Of a stretch of DNA of 64,000 nt, positions 56,250 through 64,000 are shown one piece after another. The number at the start of each line of letters is the position of its first letter. The first letter of the stretch is position 1. A program made the position numbers and the translations under genes. Source of the stretch: Brachypodium distachyon (lineage: Eukaryota > Streptophyta > Magnoliopsida > Poales > Poaceae); NCBI RefSeq assembly GCF_000005505.3, contig NC_016135.3, positions 14,726,613-14,790,612 on the forward strand. Reading direction: 5' to 3'. The notes under the pieces are model-generated. The model was not told where the DNA came from, did not search any database, and saw only the letters and a program-made list of their open reading frames with translations.

Positions 56250-59200
56250 ATGCAATCCCACGCCGCCCACGCCCTCGGGCTCCGTGGCCCCCCTCCCGCG
56301 CTCCCCGGCCGCCGCCGCGCTCGCCCGTGGCGGCGCCCCGCCACGGCCGTCCGCGCCGCCGTGGCGCCGCAGAGGGAGACTGACCCGAGGAAGCGGGTGG
56401 TGATCACGGGGCTGGGGCTGGTGTCGGTGTTCGGGAGCGAAGTGGACGGCTTCTACGACCGGCTCCTGGCCGGGGAGAGCGGGGTGCGGACTATCGACCG
56501 GTTCGACCCCGGCAGCTTCCCCACGAGATTCGCCGGGCAGATACGGGGGTTCTCTTCGGAGGGGTACATCGACGCCAAGAACGACCGGAGGATGGACGAC
56601 TGCATCCGGTACTGCATCGTCAGCGGCAGGAAGGCGCTCGAGAGCGCCGGGCTCGACAGAGGCTCCGACGCGCACGGCAAGGTGAGTGAGAATGTGAGAT
56701 GGAGTGTGACGCGACTCCTTGCCTCTGACTGAACTACTTCTCGGTTTCGTTTCGTGCGGGCAATATCAGAAGAGTGGACTCCTGACTCTTGAGTTGAAAT
56801 TGAGTTCAATTCCTGTTTGATGTCTTTTATCCTCCAAATAGGAAGAATTGGTCTTCTTTATCGTAGTTAGTCTGTAGGAACACGTTAGAGTTCACATTTT
56901 CCTCCGGTAAGATTCCGATTGGCATTTTGTTTAGGAACACGTTAGAGTTCGCATTTTCCTCCGGTAAGATTCTGATTGGCATTTTGTTTAGGAACACGTT
57001 AGAGTTTACATTTTCCTCCGGTAAGATTCTGATTGGCATTTTGTTTTAGTGAGAAACTCACATGTGAATTCGATGCATTATATAGCAATGGCATATGTTA
57101 TGTTTGGGTCCTTCGGTGTCAATTTTTCCTCCCTGAAAGGCCTGCCTGGTGCCACATACCAGTGTAGAATTCACTTTCAGGACATTATATGATTTATGAA
57201 AGAATGAAGATTGTGTTATTTGTGTTTGGCTGGAAATGGAAATGAACTGTGTATGTCTGTATGAACCTTTTTGGATTTATGCATGATCTCAAATTCTGCA
57301 TTCAATCTTTGCATCATTGCTATCAGATATTCAAAATACTTGGATGGTGTCCCTACAAAGACATGGAAATTGAAACTAAATTGTTCACGCAATGGCAACT
57401 GTACTGGTGGTCAACAGAAAAAAAAGGTCTAACTGAATCTTGGTTTGAGAAAAAAGGATAAATTTGATCTTATTGCTAGCGAGATTATGTTAGTTTGTAT
57501 TGTTTCCAAAATTTATTTGTCTTGGTACAAAACTACAAAACGACTTGACAACGGAAGAAAATCAAGAAAGATACTCCTTATGTCTAAAACCATGACAAGA
57601 ATTATGGGACGGAGGGACTAAAATTGAGTGATTTGATATCAACTATGGTGTGACCTTTTTTATACTTACGTGACACTACTTACTGTATAAGCTAATAGAG
57701 TACTGCAGGTGAACTGCCTTAAAATCTCTGTGTGCATGTACAAGTTCAACTTCAGTCATCTGCCTCAAACACTTTTTGCCCTGTTTCGAGAAAAGGGGAT
57801 AAATTGGCTTATTGGAGCGAGATTATCTCAGTGTGTATTGTTTCCAAAATTTATCTGCCTTAGTACAAAATGACTTGACAACGGAAGAAAAACAAGAAAG
57901 ACAAAATTGAGTGATTTGCTATCGACTATGGTGTGAAACTAATTTTGTACTTACGTGACACCACTTACTGTATAAGCTAATAAGTGTCGCTGATTTATCA
58001 GCGACACTTATTATGGATCGGAGAGAGTAGATCACTACAGACGAACTGATTTAAAATCTCTGTGAGCATGTGCAAGTTCAATTTCAGTCATCTGCCTCAA
58101 ACAGTTTTTGCTCTGTTTCTTTGTTTTCATTTGCTGTATCTTAGCATTTTCTTTTTTGGGTGTGTTTTTTTCTGTGTGTTTGGTCTTTGCCATCACTGTG
58201 GCTTGTAAGTCTTGACTATTGATGCTTCTGAGTTTTTTCTTCTAATACAAATGACGTGCATTCAGGCGCACGTTCGAGAAAAAAATCATCCCCTCTTGAC
58301 ACATGTTTGCAGACCTTAGAACATAGCACTTGTTTCTAACCATAATCAATTGTTGATTGCAATAACCAATCATCCCATTTTTCCGGAGTTGAACTATCAA
58401 TTCATTTGATGATCCCTTATGTGATTGATTAAGCTGCTTGTTGCTTCTGACCATGTAGCCTGTTAATTGGTGGCAACCATAATTTCTTTACCGCAGTAAA
58501 TTCTTCGGTGTTCGTTTCCCCCCATTTTGAAACGTCTTTTTCGCTAACTACGTCATTATGTACAGATTGATCTAGGGCGGGCTGGTGTTCTTGTGGGAAC
58601 TGGCATGGGTGGCCTTTCAGTGTTCTCCAATGGTGTTCAGAACCTTATTGAGAAGGGATATAGAAAAATTTCACCATTCTTTATCCCATATGCTATAAGT
58701 AACATGGGCTCAGCTTTGCTTGCTACGGATGTTGGTTTCATGGGTCCCAATTACTCAATTTCAACTGCATGTGCAACCTCCAACTACTGCTTTTATGCTG
58801 CTGCGAACCATATTCGTCGTGGTGAGGCTGATGTTATCGTTGCTGGTGGAACTGAAGCAGCTATCATTCCAATTGGCCTTGGAGGTTTTGTGGCCTGTAG
58901 AGCACTATCACAACGGAATGATGACCCAGAAACTGCATCTAGGCCATGGGATAAAGAGCGAGATGGCTTTGTTATGGGTGAAGGTGCTGGTGTACTGGTA
59001 TGCGTTGTCGATTAACAAAATAGCGTTTTTGAATACTGATACAATGTCAAGAATTATCTTAATCGTTTGATTTCCTTCTTTTGAATGTGATGTTTGCTTC
59101 AGGTTGTTCTTTCATGTCCCAGTGCCCCACAAGGCTACCATGAATTTCAGTCATCTTTCAGATATACTACTAACATTATTATTTATCCACTTGTGTCACT

Positions 59201-60848
59201 TAAACATTGAAGCTCTTGTTCAACAATAGGTTATGGAGAGCCTGGAGCACGCTATAAAGCGTGATGCACCAATAATTGCTGAATACTTAGGAGGTGCGGT
59301 TAACTGTGATGCTTACCATATGACCGATCCAAGATCAGATGGATTGGGTGTATCATCCTGTATTGCAAAGAGTCTAGAAGATGCAGGTGTTGCGCCAGAG
59401 GAGGTATCTCTACAATTCATGTTGCAGCCTTTTTTTTTATCCTGGCAGCTTTTCTCAAAGTTCTCCTATTCTAATATCATAAGTCAAAATATTGGTCTAA
59501 CTGTAAGGTAGATTGACATTGTCATCTGGAAAACAATTGGCAAGATGCCCTTTCTTACTATGCTAGTTGGGTGCATTTTGAAACAAAATCTTTGGTGATT
59601 AGAATAAATATCACTAGTTTATTTTTTATAAACTCAGTGTTGTCCTGCTTAGGTATACTTCTAGGTGTGTCCTTTTTCCGGTACTCTTTTTTATTCTTAA
59701 TGCAGATTAGCATTCAGCACCTTTTGATTCCTTTCATTTCGTTTCTAGGTGAACTACATCAATGCACACGCAACTTCTACACTTGCTGGTGACTTGGCTG
59801 AAGTAAGAGCCATCAAGCAAGTCTTCAAGAATTTGTCGGAGACTAAGATTAATTCAACAAAGGTTTTCTCACTTCCACAAGGAATATGTCATTTCATCAT
59901 TTCATGGTTGCTCCCTTATCCGATGTTACTTCCTTTCCTGCCAGTCTATGATAGGACATTGCCTGGGCGCAGCTGGTGGGTTAGAAGCTATTGCCACTAT
60001 CAAATCCATAACCAATGGATGGGTCCATCCTACCATTAACCAATTTGTAAGTAATCTTTATCCTTTTTCAATCTCCTTATCGGGCCCTATGGTGCTTTGT
60101 ACTTCGTACATGTTGACAAAGTTCAAGGCAGAAGTATTACTGGCAAGAGTTTAACATTCTGTTTTACCTACTTTGAGTTAACGGCATAGGTTAATAACTT
60201 ATTTAAGTTTCAACACCATCCATGTTTCTTACAATTCACAAGTTGTCGGCGTCAGGAGGTGACCAATTAAAAGAAAACAAAATCCAGTGCATTCTTGCAA
60301 TATACTACTACTCCCTCCGATCCATAATAAGTGTCTAAGATTTAGTACAAAGTACAAAGTTGTACTAAGTCTGAGATGCTTATTATGGATTGGAGGGAGT
60401 AACTTTAAGTGTCAGGATGGAAGACAAAAGCTCATTTTACAAACTTCCTGGTTTATTTATTGTCACATGCTCTGAGAGTTTCTCATGTTTCAAATTGGTA
60501 CTCTTTTATAGAACTCAGAGCCTGAAGTTGACTTTGATACAGTAGCTAATGAAAAGAAGCAGCATGAAGTGAATGTTGGTGAGTTTTTCCATCCCTGCAC
60601 AACAGTTCATTCTGAACAACGCCTCGCTCCAGGCCTGCTCTCTCTTGAACGGGGTAACGGGGCACATCTTGATGGCCACTTGTTCATCAAACAGAACTCA
60701 AGAAATTTACCATCCCTTTGTGCACAGTCCTCTTCCTAGGTCCTTTTATCTTAAGCATGTTTGCTGTCTTTTGAATGCAGCCATTTCCAACTCATTTGGA
60801 TTTGGAGGGCACAATTCGGTGGTAGTATTCACGCCGTTCAAGCCATGA
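56250..60848 (+). CDS. KASI: Plastid 3-oxoacyl-[ACP] synthase I (KAS I)
   Basis: Seven exons with GT-AG introns: 56250-56681, 58566-58997, 59230-59403, 59749-59862, 59945-60046, 60512-60578 and 60781-60848, joined to 1389 nt (462 aa). The first ~45 residues are an Arg/Ala/Pro-rich transit peptide (RGPPPALPGRRRARPWRR). The mature enzyme starts near ETDPRKRVVITGLGLVSVFG. The thiolase-fold active site is complete: nucleophile Cys213 (SISTACATSN), His353 (NYINAHATST) and His389 (SMIGHCLGAAGG). It also has the C-terminal Gly-rich SNSFGFGGHNSVV loop. KAS I condenses malonyl-ACP with C4-C14 acyl-ACP in plastid fatty-acid synthesis. An in-frame ATG at 56169 would add 27 residues and is a possible alternative start. 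Intron 1 is long (1.9 kb) and full of local repeats. Confidence 0.96.
56876..57046. repeat. 57-bp minisatellite in KAS I intron 1, three copies
   Basis: Copies start at 56876, 56933 and 56990 (AGGAACACGTTAGAGTT...). They are nearly identical. The period is divisible by three, so a repetitive minus-strand open frame appears, but it is not a gene. Confidence 0.92.
57446..58119. repeat. Tandem duplication in KAS I intron 1 with separate MITE insertions
   Basis: Copy 1 is about 57446-57785 and copy 2 about 57786-58119. Shared blocks include GTATTGTTTCCAAAATTTAT, GACTTGACAACGGAAGAAAA and CACTTACTGTATAAGCTAAT. Copy 1 alone has a Stowaway remnant (57573-57619, CTCCTTATGTCTAAAACCAT ... GGGACGGAGGGAC). 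Copy 2 alone has another one (about 57983-58029, with a TAAGTGTCGCTGATTTATCA palindrome and ATGGATCGGAGAGAG). Confidence 0.8.
60311..60399. mobile_element. Stowaway MITE in KAS I intron 5
   Basis: 89-bp element with TA flanks and arms CTCCCTCCGATCCATAATAA and TTATTATGGATTGGAGGGAG... The centre has a repeated GTACAAA (TTAGTACAAAGTACAAAGTT). Confidence 0.9.
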
Positions 60849-61467
60849 TTTGCCTTAGCTTCCAAAACATACAACCCGGCACGTGACATTCTCTCGTGGC
60901 TGATAATTTAGCAAGGAGAATGCCTTTATGTAGCATGCTTGATTTTATACCGGCTTTTGTTCGCCTTCAAGGAGCAAGTTTTGATGATTGCTTGAGCCGT
61001 TGTTTATACGATTATTCTTTCGGGTGCTCCCCGATTCCTCGTGTGTACAGTGTTGTAAGAAACTGGAACATTGTAAAGAATCCTCAGTAATTTCTAATTT
61101 GGTTATATAGTTTGATAGTTTCTCCGCCGTTCTTCCCCTTTCTTGTGCTACTTGTCGTAGACCAAGGCCATGTTTGGTACACATGAATAAAAACACGGGA
61201 ATAGGAGGAAACATAGGTAGTAGGAATGTAGGCGTACAAGAAGGATTCCCATTTGGAACGCCGGAAAAGAATTGCATGAATTTTCCTTGTGCAAATTAAA
61301 ACTACATTTTCTTGACATTATAGATGTTTTCGGTTTAAGTTTTAGGTCTCATGTACTACTGTACGTACTTAATTAGCGTTTCATTTTTTTGTTATGAATG
61401 ACAAACGCTGATGGGGAAGATCCATCAGAGAACATGGATGGACACACAAGTTTTTCCTAAGAAGATA

Positions 61468-61719
61468 CTCTTTCCGTCCACAAATAAGTGTACTTTTAGA
61501 TTTGTCCTAAGTCAAAGATATCAAAGACCCATTTTCTTGGAAAACGTAGCAACATTTACGACACGAAATTAGCATCATTAGATCCCTTTTGAATGTAGTT
61601 TCATAATATACCAATTTGATTTCATATGTGTTGTTACTTTTTTCAACAAAGTTGATCAAAGTTAAAAGAAATTAACTCAGGACAAAACTAGATGTACATT
61701 TATTTGTGGACGGATGAAG
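61468..61719. mobile_element. Stowaway MITE (252 bp)
   Basis: TA flanks; ends CTCTTTCCGTCCACAAATAA and ATTTATTTGTGGACGGATGAAG. Its right half is repeated at about 61965-62098 as part of a tandem duplication. Confidence 0.8.
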
Positions 61720-62343
61720 TAGGCGGCACACTTCATCCATTTATTATCTGACATCCTGTGGCTTCTATATCCTCTCCACAGAAAGGGTGAGCTCCATTTG
61801 AGTCCTTTGAGCATCCGGACAGCGGTGGTCTGCTTATTGCTACGACTTTTCTCTTAGGGCATGTACAATGGTTGATAAAAACCACATTCTTATGTGTTCC
61901 ACGTCATTTAGATAAGACATCAAAATGTGTTGTACAATAAATCATCTCTTAGTGCCTTATCTTATTTTGAAATGTAATTTCATAATATACCGATTTGATT
62001 TCATATGTGTTGTTACTTTTTTCAACAAAGTTGATCAAAGTTAAAAGAAATTAACTCAGGACAAAACTAGATGTACATTTATTTGTGGACGGATGGAGTA
62101 GGTGGCACACTTCATCCATTTATTATCTGACATCCTGTGGCTTCTATATCCTCTCCACAAAAAGCGTGAGCTCCATTTCGAGTCCTTTGAGCATCCAGAC
62201 AGCGGTGGTCTGCTTATTGCTACGACCTCTCTCTTAGGGCATGTATAATGGTTGATAAAACCACATTCTTATGTGTTCCACGTCATTTAGATAAGACATC
62301 AAAACGTGTTGTACAATAAATCATCTCTTAGTGCCTTATCTTA
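61587..62343. repeat. 379-bp tandem duplication joining two MITE fragments
   Basis: The two units (about 61587-61965 and 61966-62343) align at a constant offset of 379 (TCATAATATACC at 61601 and 61980; AGTGCCTTAT at 61951 and 62330). Each unit starts inside the Stowaway and ends inside the PIF/Harbinger MITE. The window therefore has two right halves of the first element and two left halves of the second. Confidence 0.9.
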
Positions 62344-62568
62344 CAATTAATGTCTAGATGAATAAAATTAATCAAATAAATGTTAAGAAAAGGCGAAATC
62401 TAGTACAATGAGTAATTTGCCTTTTCTTTGTCTTATCCTTCTTGTGAAAAGATCATCTCTTAGCTAAGAGAAGGCTAATGTCTTTCTTCACCTCTCTCTT
62501 CCACAATCAGCAATTATCCTACGTGGCAGGCTTAAAAAAAAGTTGACGTAATCCCATTGTACGCGCCC
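62237..62568. mobile_element. PIF/Harbinger MITE (332 bp)
   Basis: Ends GGGCATGTATAATGG and CCCATTGTACGCGCCC (inverted) with TTA on both flanks (62234-62236, 62569-62571). A left-half copy begins at 61857 because of the tandem duplication. Confidence 0.85.
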
Positions 62569-64000
62569 TTATGGTTAGATCACAGGCAATACAGTTGAAC
62601 GAACGATCTTCTTCGCTGTTGGTTAGGACATTCTCAACATCTATTACTTTGACCATTATTAAAGAGAAACGAACATTTTATTTCACCACTGCTATAACAA
62701 AATCCCCAATAGTGCTATTAAGAGCCGGTAATTAGATAGAAAAAGCAATAAATTCATGTAAGAGCGTGGAACCAATAAAGTAAATGTTTAGCAACAAAGA
62801 GTTTTTTCAACAAGTATTTTCTTGTTACTTATGACTTGACATGAAAAGTCAAAACGATTTCTTATACTCCATCCATCTGTTTCTTATGACGTATTTTTTT
62901 CGGCGTCTTTGACCAAGAATTAGTCTATTAATATTTTTTAATGAAATAAAATTGATATCATTGATTTGTATTCAAAATTACTCCTTTCGTCTGATATTAA
63001 GTGTCGCAACTTTGTCTAGACTAGCATCACCAACGGAAAAAATCCGCAGATAACAAGAACAACATAATAGTTAGATTATGGAACAATGCCAGTAAATTCT
63101 ACCTAAGCTTTGTTGGATTTGAACTATGAACACAATCTCATACAAATTGGAGAGTAAAGGTAGAATGAGAAGATCGAGTGGAGGAAGTGTTAGTGTTGGG
63201 GCCTAGGAGGAACTGTTATTGTTTGTTTCTCTAACCCGCAGGTTTGCATGGTCCAACTTGCCCCGAGTGAGAAGAGAAATATTAGGAAAGAGTGAACCCA
63301 TGTCCACTGACTCCAAACTCTTTATAAGTAGAGTTGCACACTTTATACAAGACGGAGAAAGTACTTTTGTTTATGTTACTAGCTAAATGCACGTGAGTTG
63401 CTACGGAATTAAAAGTTTGTGTTACATACATGAGTTGTTTTAAATATTTATATGTTCATATTTTCCAACTTTATGCTAAATACAAATTCTCTGAAAGTAT
63501 TTATTTGAGAAAACAATTATCTCAAAAGTAGACATCAAACCAAACCAACTACAATAAAAAAAATTGATACATATTTATATCACATTGAATGGGTTGCAAT
63601 CAAGTGGTTATCTAACAAACTAGAGAATAGTCTAGTCTCAACAGGGGTGGTTGACGACCGTCAACTCGAATCTTTATAAGTGTAAAAATGATTTGCATCA
63701 CATTTGTCATACGTTGACGAGTAATTCTTGGTCAAATGCTCGTTCAGAAAAAATAAAATACTCCTACGTCCTATCTTATTTTAAGAAACGGAGTGAGTGA
63801 GTACAATGAACCGACAGTACTTCACTTTTTCGTTGTTTTTCTTTTTCGCATCATAAAAAATCTTTGGTGACACACTCTTTAGCAACAAGTGACATGCATC
63901 GTCAGATATGCCGTCACAAAGTGCCATTTTCGAAAAGACGAGGTACGGGATCAAGCAAGCAAATGAAAAGTGCGAAGCGACTCAATGGAGGTATGGACTG

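Larger units (their letters stand above)
60849..64000. other. Region downstream of KAS I, MITE-rich, no gene recognised
   Basis: Starts with the KAS I 3' UTR (to about 61100). Then follow a Stowaway, a 379-bp tandem duplication and a PIF/Harbinger MITE, all listed separately. Single Stowaway ends or relics are visible at about 62862, 62979 and 63759. The rest is A+T-rich with no coding frame. Confidence 0.5.

Noticed and set aside
56827..57039. Repetitive minus-strand ORF with three copies of a 19-residue unit
   Set aside because: It is the translation of the 57-bp intronic minisatellite in KAS I, which stays open because the period is divisible by three.
1..64000. CRISPR arrays, operons, tRNA or rRNA genes
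   Set aside because: No array with spacers was seen; the tandem repeats are direct minisatellites. No convincing tRNA cloverleaf or rRNA sequence was noticed by eye; a tRNAscan-type search would be needed to be certain about tRNAs.

Overview
This is a nuclear window from a grass, with spliced plant genes, grass-type Stowaway and PIF/Harbinger MITEs, and Ty3/gypsy and Ty1/copia elements. A compact pooid genome such as a Brachypodium relative is my guess, from eight recognisable genes in 64 kb and the style of the Stowaway ends. The species is not proven by anything I can read. There are no prokaryotic or organellar features. All exon models below were joined by hand from splice signals, and every multi-exon model closes in frame.

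Layout. Positions 1-3378 hold a decayed Ty3/gypsy element on the minus strand: part of the integrase core, a broken gag fused almost directly to it, a 5' UTR, and an LTR that ends exactly at 3378. It interrupts an older, heavily decayed Ty1/copia element (3379 to about 7390, minus strand). Then come a nuclear nucleoplasmin-type FKBP prolyl isomerase (7910-11459, minus), a small secreted or membrane proline/histidine-rich protein (13965-14369, plus), signal peptidase complex subunit 2 (17636-20250, plus, with an apparent AT-AC U12-type intron), a conserved protein of unknown function (21996-24566, minus), a P-class PPR protein (26474-28108, plus), a LURP-one-related protein (29942-32281, minus) and an Arg-rich small ORF (37592-37939, plus). 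LSM1 follows (40758-43949, minus). The stretch 45.6-48.84 kb looks like a very long non-coding LTR, abutting a gene fragment (48840-49256). A complete TRIM-like retroelement with a 5-bp target duplication lies at 51658-52997. Plastid KAS I (56250-60848, plus) is the last gene. The remaining 3 kb is MITE-rich and contains a 379-bp tandem duplication.

The genes do not form a pathway. They are independent housekeeping or regulatory loci: protein folding and chromatin, ER signal-peptide cleavage, organellar RNA processing, mRNA decapping, and plastid fatty-acid elongation. Most of the unusual structure is in the transposons and in small local duplications. Several duplications carry one filled and one empty insertion site, so the order of events can be read within the window. 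I found no new multi-gene system. The best individual observations are the AT-AC intron, the intact TRIM element, the gag-to-integrase deletion in the gypsy element, and the duplications with internal empty-site controls.
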